Counted from the stretch's first letter, positions 36,369 through 45,890 are shown. The stretch is 64,000 nt of DNA from Flavobacterium frigoritolerans (GCF_025847275.1 NZ_JAOZEV010000005.1:62001-126000); one strand, 5' to 3'. Notes: generated from the sequence alone by a model not told the origin. A program made the numbers and translations.

Positions 36369-37856
36369 TTATTCTTTATTTAATGCGTCTGCTATATCTC
36401 TATTATTAGACAGTCGCGGTATTTTATTTTGTCCTCCTAATTTTCCTTGTGATTTCATATATTCCTGAAAACCATTTTTAGTAACTTTAGTTATTACCAC
36501 TTTCTGCAAAATATTTCCAGTTATTAAATCGTCGTAATAAATATTCTGTTTTCGCATGGCATCATCTATTGCTTCTGCAAAAGTGGCCATATTTTCTGGT
36601 TCATTTTCAAATTCTACAAGCCATTCATGATAGGGTAATCCTTCTATCGGATTAATTTGTGGTGCAACAGTAAACTCATTAATTCGAACATTGGTGTTTT
36701 CCATTGCTGCTTTCATTGCATTTTCAACCTCATTGCCAATAACATGCTCTCCAAATGCTGAAATATAATGTTTTATCCTTCCCGAAACAATAATACGATG
36801 CGGATATAAAGAAGTAAACTGAACAGTATCTCCAATATTATACCCCCAAAGCCCAGCATTTGTAGATATTATCAAGACATAATTTACACCTAACTCTACT
36901 TCTCCTATCGTTAATCGCTTTGGATTGTCACTAAAAAACTCCTCTGCTTTTATAAACTCATAAAAAATTCCTGAGTTCAATAACAAAAGCATTCCTTTAG
37001 ATTTTTGAGAATCTTGATAAGCAAAGAATCCTTCAGAAGCTGGAAACAACTCGATGCTATCTACTTTTCTTCCTATCAGGTTTTCGAACTTTGCACGATA
37101 AGGTTCGTAATTAACTCCGCCGTAAATAAAGAGATTAAAGTTTTTGAACAAATCCCCTACTTTCTTTCCACTTCTTTCTTCTAAACGTTCAAAGTACATT
37201 TGTACCCAAGATGGAATCCCAGAAATAATAGTCATATCCTGATCTATTGTTTCATCGACAATTGCATTAATCTTAGTTTCCCAATCCTCAATACAATTGG
37301 CTTTCCAAGATGGCATGCGGTTCTTTTGAAGATATTTTGGTACAAAATGAGCTGCAATTCCAGATAAACGTCCTAGTTTAATTCCATTTTTTTCAATCAA
37401 TTCTGGACTTCCTTGTAAAAAAATCATTTTTCCATCTACAAAATCTGTTTTTCCAGTTTCATGTATATAATGTAAAATTGCATTTCGGGAAGCTTCAATA
37501 TGATAAGGCATTGATTCTTTGGTCAGCGGAATATATTTCGCTCCCGAAGTTGTTCCAGATGTTTTAGCAAAATAAAGTGGTTTCCCTTTCCAAAGAATGT
37601 CATTCTGACCCAATTGTACTTTATCTATATACGATTTTAAATCTTCATAATCTCTTACAGGTACTTGCTTTTTAAAATCTTCAAACGTCTTTATTTTATC
37701 AAAATGGTGGTCTTTTCCAAACTCAGTATCTTTTGCCCCTTTTATTAAACTCTTAAAAACTTTCTGTTGAGTTTCAACAGGTTTTTTAGCCCAAGTCTGC
37801 GTGTTATTATAAATTTTGCTGGCAAATAATTTTGCAGCGACTGATTTTATAGACAT
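36369..37856 (-). CDS. GH3 auxin-responsive promoter family acyl-adenylating protein
   Basis: 495 aa. GH3 enzymes adenylate a carboxylic acid and pass it to an amino acid or other amine. The ATP loop is YFAKTSGTTSGAKYIP at about 92-107; LFPASEGFFAYQ and YNIGDTVQFTS are further adenylate-forming motifs; the Lys/Arg-rich hinge follows at SGRIKHYISAFGEHV. First described in plants, the family is frequent in Bacteroidota. It sits 3 bp after the preceding small membrane-protein gene and 30 bp before the DUF6909 gene, so the three probably share a transcript. Substrate unknown. Confidence 0.9.
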   Translation of the reverse strand: MSIKSVAAKLFASKIYNNTQTWAKKPVETQQKVFKSLIKGAKDTEFGKDHHFDKIKTFEDFKKQVPVRDYEDLKSYIDKVQLGQNDILWKGKPLYFAKTSGTTSGAKYIPLTKESMPYHIEASRNAILHYIHETGKTDFVDGKMIFLQGSPELIEKNGIKLGRLSGIAAHFVPKYLQKNRMPSWKANCIEDWETKINAIVDETIDQDMTIISGIPSWVQMYFERLEERSGKKVGDLFKNFNLFIYGGVNYEPYRAKFENLIGRKVDSIELFPASEGFFAYQDSQKSKGMLLLLNSGIFYEFIKAEEFFSDNPKRLTIGEVELGVNYVLIISTNAGLWGYNIGDTVQFTSLYPHRIIVSGRIKHYISAFGEHVIGNEVENAMKAAMENTNVRINEFTVAPQINPIEGLPYHEWLVEFENEPENMATFAEAIDDAMRKQNIYYDDLITGNILQKVVITKVTKNGFQEYMKSQGKLGGQNKIPRLSNNRDIADALNKE

Positions 37857-37859
37857 TCT

Positions 37860-38378
37860 TTATTTTTGTTTTTTATCACTTTTATTCTTTTTTACAGAAC
37901 TAGTGTTTTCTTTTTTTTCTTCATTTGCCACTTCCTCACGCAATTTTAATTCTTCTTTGGATGGGGCTAAATTCACATCTTCCTCTTTTACATCAACACT
38001 TGATAAGATAGAATCCTTATTAAATTTAGCATATTCTAATTGGCCTGTTAGCACTTTTTGAATCGCTTTGATATAAGTTTCATTTTTCTTTAACGCCACT
38101 GTTAATGAATCCGATTTTAGAGCCAATTCGGTTGCATTTCTTTTTAATTCCGTTGATGAATATCCAGGTATAAATTCACGCAATGGTGTAAAAGCGATTA
38201 TAAATGTGGTAATTAATATTAAAAAAATAGCCCCTAGTGTCGCAACTACAAAAACATTCATAAGATTTAACTTGAAAGAAAAGATCTCTTCAAATGTATC
38301 CTCATTCAAAATAACCAATCGGTTTTTGACAAATAATCTATTTCTGAATTTAATTCTTTTTAGTCTTTTCTCGGTCAT
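37860..38378 (-). CDS. Membrane protein resembling the N-terminus of M23 peptidases, catalytic domain absent
   Basis: 172 aa. One membrane helix at about 43-63 (FVVATLGAIFLILITTFIIAF), preceded by a basic cytoplasmic part with ILNEDTFEEIFSFKLNLMNV and followed by PLREFIPGYSS, a Leu/Lys/Ser-rich coiled coil and a Lys/Glu tail. The segment from NEDTFEE to PGYSS is the same as the N-terminal region of Flavobacteriia M23 endopeptidase-like proteins, but the chain ends before any M23 domain. It may be a partner or regulator of such peptidases. First gene of the GH3 transcript. Confidence 0.7.
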   Translation of the reverse strand: MTEKRLKRIKFRNRLFVKNRLVILNEDTFEEIFSFKLNLMNVFVVATLGAIFLILITTFIIAFTPLREFIPGYSSTELKRNATELALKSDSLTVALKKNETYIKAIQKVLTGQLEYAKFNKDSILSSVDVKEEDVNLAPSKEELKLREEVANEEKKENTSSVKKNKSDKKQK

Positions 38379-38395
38379 TGTGGTACTTTAATTGA

Positions 38396-38403
38396 CAAAT
38401 ATA
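38396..38403 (-). promoter_or_regulatory. -7 element before the M23-like gene
   Basis: Minus strand reads TATATTTG, 17 bp before the ATG at 38378. Confidence 0.45.
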
Positions 38404-38535
38404 ATAATAATTAGTGTTGATAAAACGGTCAAAATATAAATAGGATAGCCTTTAAAATAGCATTTTATAAAATATTTAACGTGATTAAAAATAAATATTT
38501 TATAGTAAAACTAATTCATATTAACTAATTCTGTA

Positions 38536-38543
38536 TACCTTTG
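38536..38543 (+). promoter_or_regulatory. -7 element of tatA
   Basis: TACCTTTG fits TAnnTTTG, 44 bp before the tatA start. No clear -33. Confidence 0.45.
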
Positions 38544-38587
38544 CCTTTATTATATACAAATTTGCTCCGGCAATTAACTATTCAATC

Positions 38588-38773
38588 ATGGGAAGATTAG
38601 GTGTTACAGAAATCCTTGTTATATTAGCAGTTGTTTTATTACTTTTTGGAGGTAAAAAAATTCCAGAATTAATGAAAGGTTTAGGTAGTGGAATTAAAGA
38701 ATTCAAAAACGCTGCTAAAGACAATGATCAGCCAGCTGATAAGAAAGAAAAAGAAGAAGATAAACCGGCTTAA
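38588..38773 (+). CDS. tatA: Sec-independent translocase subunit TatA/TatE
   Basis: 61 aa. Forms the pore of the twin-arginine pathway. One N-terminal membrane helix ([20 protein letters not shown]), the conserved FGxxKIPEL turn, an amphipathic helix [14 protein letters not shown], and a charged tail. TatC is not in the window. Confidence 0.93.
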   Translation: MGRLGVTEILVILAVVLLLFGGKKIPELMKGLGSGIKEFKNAAKDNDQPADKKEKEEDKPA

Positions 38774-38799
38774 TTTATTTAATAAATTATAGGTCTTAT

Positions 38800-38846
38800 A
38801 AATTCCAAATCCCAATAAAATATTATTGGGATTTGGAATTTCTTGT
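38800..38846. terminator. Bidirectional terminator between tatA and tex
   Basis: 19-bp perfect arms at 38800-38818 and 38823-38841 around a 4-nt loop (core CCAAATCCCAATAA), then a T-rich end. It separates convergent genes. Confidence 0.75.
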
Positions 38847-38847
38847 T

Positions 38848-40971
38848 TTATAATATCATCGTTAACTGAATACGTTTTCTCTCTTCGTCAACCTCAGTTA
38901 CTTTTACATCAACATGTTGGTGTAGTTTTACTACTTCGTTTACATCGCTTACAAAACCTGCTTTAAGTTGCGAAATGTGAACCAAACCGCTTTCTTTAAC
39001 ACCGATGTCAACAAAACAACCAAAGTTGGTGATGTTATTAACAATTCCTGGTAATATCATCCCTGTTTTCACATCTTTTATGCTTTTTACATTCGGATCA
39101 AATTCAAAAACCTTAGCTGATTTTCTCGGATCTAAACCTGGTTTTTCTAATTCTTTGATAATATCCTTTAATGTCAATAAACCAATTTCTGGCGTGATAT
39201 AATTCTCTGGTTTAATTAAAGCTGTACGTTCTTTATTGGCAATAAGATCATTAACGGTTAGTTTTAAATCTTTAGCCATTTTCTCTACTATACCGTAAGC
39301 TTCAGGATGTACTGCCGAATTATCCAACGGGTTTTTTGCATTGGTTATTCTGATAAAAGCAGCTCCTTGCTGATAGGCCTTATCTCCTAAACGAGGTACT
39401 TTTTTTAATTGTTTACGATCTTCAAAAGGGCCATTTTCAGAACGATATTGTACAATGTTTTCGGCAAGCTTCTCTCCTATTCCACTAACATAACTCAATA
39501 AATGTTTACTCGCTGTATTAATATTAATACCTACCGAGTTTACGCAACGAATTACGGTATTATCCAGCTCTTCTTTTAATTTTGATTGGTCAACATCATG
39601 TTGATATTGTCCTACTCCAATAGCTTTTGGATCGATTTTTACCAATTCGGCCAACGGATCCGAAAGTCGTCTTCCTATAGAAACTGATCCTCGCACAGTA
39701 ACATCATAATTAGGAAACTCATCACGAGCGATTTTAGATGCCGAATATACCGAAGCTCCTGCCTCAGAAACAATAAAAACCTGAACTGGTTTATCGAATG
39801 CGATTTTTTTGATAAAAAATTCCGTTTCACGCGAAGCTGTTCCGTTACCAATAGAAATTGCGTCAATTTTATAAGAATTTACCATCGAGCGGATTTTTTT
39901 CATCGCCATAGCGTCCTCATGTTGTGGTGCGTGCGGATAAATGGTTTCATTGTATAACAAATCGCCTTTTTCGTCTAGACAAACCACTTTACAACCACTT
40001 CTAAATCCAGGATCAATAGCCAGAATACGTTTTTCACCCAATGGTGGCGCAAGCAATAACTGTCCTAGATTATTAGCAAAAACCTGAATAGAATTAGCAT
40101 CAGCTTTCGCTTTGGCTTCTTGTAATGTCTCATTTCCTATAGCAGGATTCAACAACCGTTTATAACTATCTTCAATCGCTAATTGTATATGTGGTGTTGT
40201 ATTATTTTGACCTTTTATAACCAGTTCATCAATAATATCATACGCTTCATCAATGTCAACCTCAATTTTCATTTTTACAAATCCTTCGTTTTCAGCACGA
40301 AGCATTGCTAATAATCGGTGTGAAGGTGCTTTTGTTAACGGTTCTGACCAATCGAAATACTGATTGAATTTTTGCGCATTCTCATCATCTTTTTTTGTTT
40401 TTACAACCTTGGTTGCAATTGTCGATTTACGCTGGTATAATCTACGTAATTGTTTACGAACATATATATTTTCGTTGATCCATTCAGCAATGATATCACG
40501 AGCTCCTTGTAAAGCAGCTTCTTCATTAATAACATTATCATTAATATATCGTGTCGAAATAAAATCAACATCGTCATTGCCTTGCGACATAATGATTTTT
40601 GCTAATGGTTCTAACCCATTTTCACGTGCTACATCAGCTTTTGTTTTCTTTTTCTTTTTAAACGGAAGATAAAAATCTTCTATCTCTTGTAAATCAAAAC
40701 TTTGTTCAATTTTTTGCTTTAATTCTGGAGTAAGTAACTTTTGTTCTTCTATAGATTTTAAAACTGCTTCTTTACGTTTTACAATAACTTCATAGTCTTT
40801 CTGAAGTTTTGCAATTTGTTCTATTACGACTTCGTCAAGATTTCCAGTTGTATCTTTTCGATATCTGGAAATAAACGGAATCGTGCAATCTTCCTCTAGT
40901 AATTTAACTGTGTTTTGAATGTTTATTGCTGCTGTTTGAACAGTCTTCGCAATGAATTGAATATTAGTCAT
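38848..40971 (-). CDS. tex: Tex-family RNA-binding transcription accessory protein
   Basis: 707 aa. Order of domains: N-terminal Tex helical region (ISRYRKDTTGNLDEVVIEQI near 35-54), RuvC-like fold (ILAIDPGFRSGCKVVCLD near 325), helix-hairpin-helix pair (SVGININTASKHLLSYVSGIGEKLAENIV near 490), and a C-terminal S1 RNA-binding domain (GMILPGIVNNITNFGCFVDIGVKESGLVHISQL). Tex/SPT6-like proteins bind RNA and act with RNA polymerase. Full length. Confidence 0.93.
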   Translation of the reverse strand: MTNIQFIAKTVQTAAINIQNTVKLLEEDCTIPFISRYRKDTTGNLDEVVIEQIAKLQKDYEVIVKRKEAVLKSIEEQKLLTPELKQKIEQSFDLQEIEDFYLPFKKKKKTKADVARENGLEPLAKIIMSQGNDDVDFISTRYINDNVINEEAALQGARDIIAEWINENIYVRKQLRRLYQRKSTIATKVVKTKKDDENAQKFNQYFDWSEPLTKAPSHRLLAMLRAENEGFVKMKIEVDIDEAYDIIDELVIKGQNNTTPHIQLAIEDSYKRLLNPAIGNETLQEAKAKADANSIQVFANNLGQLLLAPPLGEKRILAIDPGFRSGCKVVCLDEKGDLLYNETIYPHAPQHEDAMAMKKIRSMVNSYKIDAISIGNGTASRETEFFIKKIAFDKPVQVFIVSEAGASVYSASKIARDEFPNYDVTVRGSVSIGRRLSDPLAELVKIDPKAIGVGQYQHDVDQSKLKEELDNTVIRCVNSVGININTASKHLLSYVSGIGEKLAENIVQYRSENGPFEDRKQLKKVPRLGDKAYQQGAAFIRITNAKNPLDNSAVHPEAYGIVEKMAKDLKLTVNDLIANKERTALIKPENYITPEIGLLTLKDIIKELEKPGLDPRKSAKVFEFDPNVKSIKDVKTGMILPGIVNNITNFGCFVDIGVKESGLVHISQLKAGFVSDVNEVVKLHQHVDVKVTEVDEERKRIQLTMIL

Positions 40972-41062
40972 GCTTTTAATGAAATAATTTCTTGATTATA
41001 AATTGATATAATTTACTTATTAAAATGAAACAGCAAATTAATCAATAATTCTGCTAAAATAA

Positions 41063-41070
41063 TATCTTTG
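41063..41070 (+). promoter_or_regulatory. -7 element TATCTTTG
   Basis: Fits TAnnTTTG, 17 bp before the ATG at 41088. Confidence 0.5.
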
Positions 41071-41087
41071 TTCTTAAATTTAAGCCA

Positions 41088-41399
41088 ATGAAAGTTTTAT
41101 TACCATATTTTTTTATTGTAAATACTATTGCCTTTATCTTAGCAGGATACGATAAATATTTGGCTGTCAAACATAAACGCAGAATTTCCGAAAATACACT
41201 GTTTGTAATAACAGCTCTTGGAGGTTCATTGGGTTTGTTACTAGCAATGATACTATTTAGACATAAAACGAGTAAACCTTCTTTTATGATGAAATATGCT
41301 GGTATTGTTCTTCTTCAGGTAATAATCGCTTTCCTTATATTTTTTTATTACTGTGATGCTGAAACTCTTGCTTGGTTTATGGTAAGTGACAATAAATAG
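41088..41399 (+). CDS. DUF1294 membrane protein
   Basis: 103 aa with three membrane helices. The signature is clear: AGYDKYLAVKHKRRISENTLF and ALGGSLGLLLAMILFRHKTSKPSF, as in DUF1294 proteins. The C-terminal coding part, from about RHKTSKPSF onward, has degenerate copies in the tandem array downstream. Function unknown. Confidence 0.85.
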   Translation: MKVLLPYFFIVNTIAFILAGYDKYLAVKHKRRISENTLFVITALGGSLGLLLAMILFRHKTSKPSFMMKYAGIVLLQVIIAFLIFFYYCDAETLAWFMVSDNK

Positions 41400-41411
41400 T
41401 ATTATTTTATT

Positions 41412-42010
41412 GTTGTTAACAACTCTACAAACGCTTATTTATCAAATAATTAAATCTAACATTTCTATTATATTCATTATTAACATTGTTATTGCTAAGA
41501 TATAAAACGAGTAAATCTCATTTTATAACAACATAGTAGAACTGTCCTTGATAATCACAATCCAAAAAAGTGCTGTTTTGTTTATATAATCCATTATAAG
41601 TAGTATTGTTTTTACGTTGTTAACAACTCTACAAACGCTTATTTATCAAATAATTAAATCTAACATTTCTATTATATTCATTATTAACATTGTTATTGCT
41701 TAGATATAAAACGAGTAAATCTCATTTTATAACAACATAGTAGAACTGTCCTTGATAATTACAATCTAAAAAGTGCTGTTTTGTTTATATAATCCATTAT
41801 AAATAGTATTGTTTCTATGTTGTTAATAACTCTATAATCTACTATTTATCAAACAACTAAATAATATTTTATAATAAAATAGTTGAACTGTCCTTGATAA
41901 TCATAATCTAAAAAGGGTAGTTTTATATATAGAATCGATTAATAAATAGTGTTGTTTTTACGTTGTTAATAACTCTATAATTACCTATTTATGAAGCAAT
42001 TAAATCCAAT
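41412..42010. repeat. Tandem 204-bp repeats derived in part from the DUF1294 gene end
   Basis: Units start with GTTGTTAACAAC (a perfect 12-bp palindrome) at 41412 and 41616, and as GTTGTTAATAAC at 41819 and 41962. Units 1 and 2 are nearly identical over 204 bp; unit 3 is shortened to 143 bp and unit 4 is partial. Within units 1-2, bases at 41498 and 41702 repeat the coding bases for RHKTSK of the gene at 41259. No gene of its own fills the 697-bp gap 41400-42096. Confidence 0.9.
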
Positions 42011-42020
42011 ATTTTTAAAC

Positions 42021-42057
42021 AAAAAAGCCAGGTGAATTTTAAAATCCGCCCGGCTTA
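42021..42057 (-). terminator. Rho-independent terminator of rpiB
   Basis: On the minus strand an imperfect hairpin (outer arms AAGCC / GGCTT, inner GATTTT / AAAATT) is followed by TTTTTT. Confidence 0.7.
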
Positions 42058-42096
42058 CTATTTTATTGGTGCGTAGCACCCGTTTTTTTGACTTTT

Positions 42097-42528
42097 TTAC
42101 TGACAAGCAATCTTATTTACTCTATTTTGGTGTCTTCCACCTTCAAATTCTGTATTTAAAAATGCTTCAACCATTTCTACAGCTTGTGGAATCGATGTAA
42201 AACGTGCTGGAATACTAATAATGTTAGCATCATTGTGCAAACGTGTTAAAACTGCGATTTCTTTAGTCCAACATAAACCTGCTCTTACTTTCGGGTGTTT
42301 ATTAACAGTCATTGCAATTCCATTTCCGCTTCCGCAAATAACAATTCCAAAATCAGCCTTACCTTCAGTGATATCTGTAGCGACAGGATGACCAAAATCT
42401 GGATAATCTACTGAATCCTCAGAATCTGTACCATAGTTAGTTACCTCATATCCTTTTGCTTTAAGCATCGCAACAATTGCTTTTTTATATTCTGGTCCTG
42501 CGTGATCGTTTCCTATTGAAATTTTCAT
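42097..42528 (-). CDS. rpiB: Ribose 5-phosphate isomerase B
   Basis: 143 aa. Interconverts ribose 5-phosphate and ribulose 5-phosphate. MKISIGNDHAGPEYK gives the phosphate-binding start, GIVICGSGNGIAMTVNK the active-site loop, and the His/Asn motif LHNDANIISIPAR the catalytic end region. The usual active-site Cys is present in ICGSGNG. Ordinary length. Confidence 0.94.
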   Translation of the reverse strand: MKISIGNDHAGPEYKKAIVAMLKAKGYEVTNYGTDSEDSVDYPDFGHPVATDITEGKADFGIVICGSGNGIAMTVNKHPKVRAGLCWTKEIAVLTRLHNDANIISIPARFTSIPQAVEMVEAFLNTEFEGGRHQNRVNKIACQ

Positions 42529-42555
42529 TATTAAGTTATATTAAGTTGTGTCCTG

Positions 42556-42563
42556 CAAATTTA
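42556..42563 (-). promoter_or_regulatory. -7 element of rpiB
   Basis: Minus strand reads TAAATTTG, 27 bp before the ATG. Confidence 0.4.
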
Positions 42564-43293
42564 ACCAATTAATAAATGGTTGCCACGAATTTCGCTAATT
42601 TTCACAAATTATTCCTTAATAACTTTTAAAAACATAGTTTTTCTAATTCGTACTTATTGATGAAATTTGTATTAGAAAAAGCTTAATATATAACTCACTT
42701 TATATCAAAAACTTAACACTTATTAACATTATTAACAATGCTATAAGTATCTAGTAATCAATGAAAAATAAACATCTTTTTTGTTAAAATTTTATATTGT
42801 TAATAGCAAAAGCTAATTCGTTGATATTCAGTTAACTTTAAATTAACATCTTTTGTTAATAACTACAGAAAGAAAATTAGAAGTTTTTTTTGGTTGTGTC
42901 ATAAAAAAACCTAATCCAAAACTGGAACTTAATAACCTAATAAAGTTTGGAGAATTTTTAGAAAAGTTATCAATATCAAAAAGTACATTTTCAACAAAAA
43001 TGAACATATGAAGTTATCTACAAAACCAATTCATTTTTGGTTGTTAACCAATGTTAATTAAAATCTAAAAACTCCTAGAAACTAATCCTTTAACTAAATA
43101 TAAGTATGTTGATAACTCTATATAACTAAGAGAAACTTCATTTCAATGCTTTTAAAAATAAATTTATATGACATATTAACACACTATAATAACAACCATA
43201 AATTAATTAAATTTAAATTTTTCTTTTTTATATATATAATATATGTTGACAACTTTGAAAAATTGAAAAGAAAAAAAAATTGAGAATTTGAAT
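42564..43293. other. 730-bp AT-rich gene-free stretch
   Basis: No gene is seen. The DNA is very AT-rich with many TTAACA/GTTAAT motifs and three near matches to the DnaA box TTATCCACA: TTATCAATA (near 42967), TTATCTACA (near 43013) and, on minus, TTATCAACA (near 43111). It contains a run of TATATATAATATAT near 43233. It could hold a regulatory or replication-related site, or simply be relaxed spacer. Confidence 0.4.
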
Positions 43294-43527
43294 TTAAACG
43301 ATTGAAAGTGGATTATTGAGATTGTCAAGAATTTCCTGAACCCTTTCGAAATCCTCTGGGTGAACGTTGAGTTTGATTCCGCCCAAAGCTGCCGAATAAA
43401 AAGGAGCCACCGATAAGGTCATTTCGTTCTCTAGGTAGTATGGAATGTCTTCTTGTTCTAGTAAGTGTTTTAGAACGACTGTTTCGTGCAGATAATTGAA
43501 TGTAGCAATGGTTTTAAAGCTTTGCAT
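43294..43527 (-). CDS. DUF2007 small protein
   Basis: 77 aa from the ATG at 43527 (MQSFKTIATFNYLHETVVL). It has the DUF2007 pattern: N-terminal strand and helix (HLLEQEDIPYYLENEMT) and C-terminal LNVHPEDFERVQEILDNL. The family was called putative signal-transducing protein and is related to PII-like ferredoxin folds; role unknown. Stand-alone gene. Confidence 0.82.
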   Translation of the reverse strand: MQSFKTIATFNYLHETVVLKHLLEQEDIPYYLENEMTLSVAPFYSAALGGIKLNVHPEDFERVQEILDNLNNPLSIV

Positions 43528-43683
43528 AAGGGTCTTTTTGTAAAGATACGAAATGAGCATTAGAAAAGACCTTTGAAAATCAATAGATAGCTGTGATTGA
43601 AAGTTATATTTTTAATAAAATGGAACCTAAAAAGCATTATCTGATATCTTCTTTGTAATTTTAAACCTTATAAGAAAAGATAT

Positions 43684-45864
43684 ATGAGTAAGAAAATTAG
43701 AAAACCGATAAAGAATGAGAAAGATTTCTCAAGTAAGATTATAAAAATTTTATCGCAACATGCTAATAAACCATTTAATTACAAACAAATAGGAGCGAAG
43801 TTAGAATTAGACGATACTAAAAGTCGCAATCAAATTATAAAAGATTTAAAGATTCTGGCATCTCAAAATAAGATTGTAGAATCAGAACCAGGAAAATATT
43901 TAATTAAAGCTGTTAGTCAGGATTATTACGAAGGTACGATTGATATGACAAGTCGTAAAACAGCTTACTTTATTTGTCCAGATTTTACCGAAGATGTTTT
44001 TATCCCTACAAATAATTTAAATCGTGCACTAGATAAAGACAAAGTAAAAGTTTACGTTTACAACAGAAGAAAAGGAAAACGACCTGAAGGTGAAGTAATT
44101 GAAGTAATAGAAAGAAATAAAACTGACTTTGTTGGAGTTATTGACATTCAGAACAACTTTGCTTTTGTTTCTACAGCAAATCCTAAAATGTACACCGATA
44201 TTTTTATTCCTAAGGATAAAATAGGAGAGGCTCAAAATGGTGATGTTGTATTAGTTACGATAGAAGATTGGCCAAAACGTGCCGATAGTCCATTTGGATC
44301 AGTAGTTAAAGTTTTAGGAAAACCAGGAGAACATGATACTGAAATTCATGCTATTTTGGCTGAATACGGTTTACCTTCAGATTTCCCTGTAGAAGTAGAG
44401 GTTTATGCACAAAAAATAGATACATCTATACAGGAAAGTGAAATTGCTAAGCGTCGTGATATGCGAGATACGCTTACGTTTACGATAGATCCAAAAGATG
44501 CAAAAGATTTTGATGATGCCTTGTCTTTCAAAAAGTTAGAAAACGGAAACTACGAAATTGGTATTCATATTGCTGATGTTTCGTATTATCTGGAGGAAGG
44601 AACAATCCTGGATGATGAAGCATATCAACGTGCAACATCGGTATATTTAGTAGATAGAGTAGTACCAATGCTTCCTGAAGTGTTATCAAACTTTGCTTGT
44701 TCGTTACGTCCTAATGAAGAGAAATATACCTTCTCGGCAGTTTTTGAAGTATCAGAGAATGCACAAGTTATTAACCAATGGTTTGGTAGAACAGTAATAT
44801 ACTCTGACCAACGATTTGCTTATGAAGAAGCACAATATATCATTGAAACAAAAGATAATACAATTCCAGAGGAAACCTCAATAACAGGAAGTTCGTATGT
44901 TGTTTCGGATGAAATTGTAAATGCCACTTTAAAACTAGATGAATTAGCTAAGATTTTGAGAAAGAAAAGAATGGCTAATGGCGCTATTTCTTTTGATAAA
45001 GTTGAAGTTAAATTTGATTTGAATGCAGAAGGAGAACCAGAAGGGGTTTATTTTAAAGTATCAAAAGATGCGAATCATTTAATTGAAGAATTCATGCTTT
45101 TGGCAAATAGAAAAGTTGCTGAATACATTGGTAAACAAAAGAAAACATTTGTTTATAGAATTCACGATGAACCAAATGAAGACAAATTAATTGCAATGCA
45201 ATCGGTAATTGCTAAATTTGGTTACAAGATAGATTTCCGAAATAAAGGAGATATATCGAAATCATTAAATGCTTTAATGGAAGAAGTTAATGGTAAAAAA
45301 GAGCAAAATTTAATTGATACTCTTGCAATTAGAAGTATGAGTAAAGCCAAATATTCAACAGATAATATTGGACATTATGGTTTAGCTTTTGATTACTATA
45401 GCCATTTTACATCACCAATTCGTCGTTATCCAGATGTAATGGTACATAGATTATTGCAATATTATTTGGATGGAGGAAAATCTGTAGATGAAGAAACATA
45501 CGAAACCAAGTGTTTACATTGTTCAAACATGGAAGGATTAGCTACTAATGCAGAACGTGATAGTATTAAGTACATGCAGGTTAAATACATGCAGGATCAT
45601 AAAGATGAAGAATTCTTGGGTGTTATTTCAGGAGTTACTGAGTGGGGAATTTATGTAGAAATAGTATCGAATAAATGCGAAGGAATGGTAAGAATCAGAG
45701 AGATAAAAGATGATTATTACACTTTCGATGAAAAACAATATGCACTCGTAGGTGCTACTTCAGATAAGATATTACAATTAGGCGATGAGATTTATGTTAA
45801 AGTAAAAAATGCCGATTTAGTTAAGAAACAATTGGATTTTCATTTTTTAAGAAGAGCAGAATAA
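43684..45864 (+). CDS. rnr: Ribonuclease R
   Basis: 726 aa. 3'-5' exoribonuclease able to degrade structured RNA. Order: N-terminal helix-turn-helix (FNYKQIGAKLELDDTKSRNQIIKDL), two cold-shock/OB domains, the RNB catalytic domain with its acidic centre TIDPKDAKDFDDALSF at about 267-282, YSHFTSPIRRYPDVMVHRLL, and a C-terminal S1 domain (LGVISGVTEWGIYVEIV). The short Lys-rich tail seen in some family members is missing. The head-GIN gene follows after 26 bp. Confidence 0.96.
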   Translation: MSKKIRKPIKNEKDFSSKIIKILSQHANKPFNYKQIGAKLELDDTKSRNQIIKDLKILASQNKIVESEPGKYLIKAVSQDYYEGTIDMTSRKTAYFICPDFTEDVFIPTNNLNRALDKDKVKVYVYNRRKGKRPEGEVIEVIERNKTDFVGVIDIQNNFAFVSTANPKMYTDIFIPKDKIGEAQNGDVVLVTIEDWPKRADSPFGSVVKVLGKPGEHDTEIHAILAEYGLPSDFPVEVEVYAQKIDTSIQESEIAKRRDMRDTLTFTIDPKDAKDFDDALSFKKLENGNYEIGIHIADVSYYLEEGTILDDEAYQRATSVYLVDRVVPMLPEVLSNFACSLRPNEEKYTFSAVFEVSENAQVINQWFGRTVIYSDQRFAYEEAQYIIETKDNTIPEETSITGSSYVVSDEIVNATLKLDELAKILRKKRMANGAISFDKVEVKFDLNAEGEPEGVYFKVSKDANHLIEEFMLLANRKVAEYIGKQKKTFVYRIHDEPNEDKLIAMQSVIAKFGYKIDFRNKGDISKSLNALMEEVNGKKEQNLIDTLAIRSMSKAKYSTDNIGHYGLAFDYYSHFTSPIRRYPDVMVHRLLQYYLDGGKSVDEETYETKCLHCSNMEGLATNAERDSIKYMQVKYMQDHKDEEFLGVISGVTEWGIYVEIVSNKCEGMVRIREIKDDYYTFDEKQYALVGATSDKILQLGDEIYVKVKNADLVKKQLDFHFLRRAE

Positions 45865-45890
45865 GAAGTAATAATTTAAAAAAGAAAAAC

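Noticed and set aside
41412..42010. CRISPR array
   Set aside because: Units are 204 bp and contiguous, without short repeats alternating with unique spacers; no cas genes.
42564..43293. Replication origin
   Set aside because: Only near matches to DnaA boxes in AT-rich DNA and no dnaA or dnaN; kept as a low-interest observation only.
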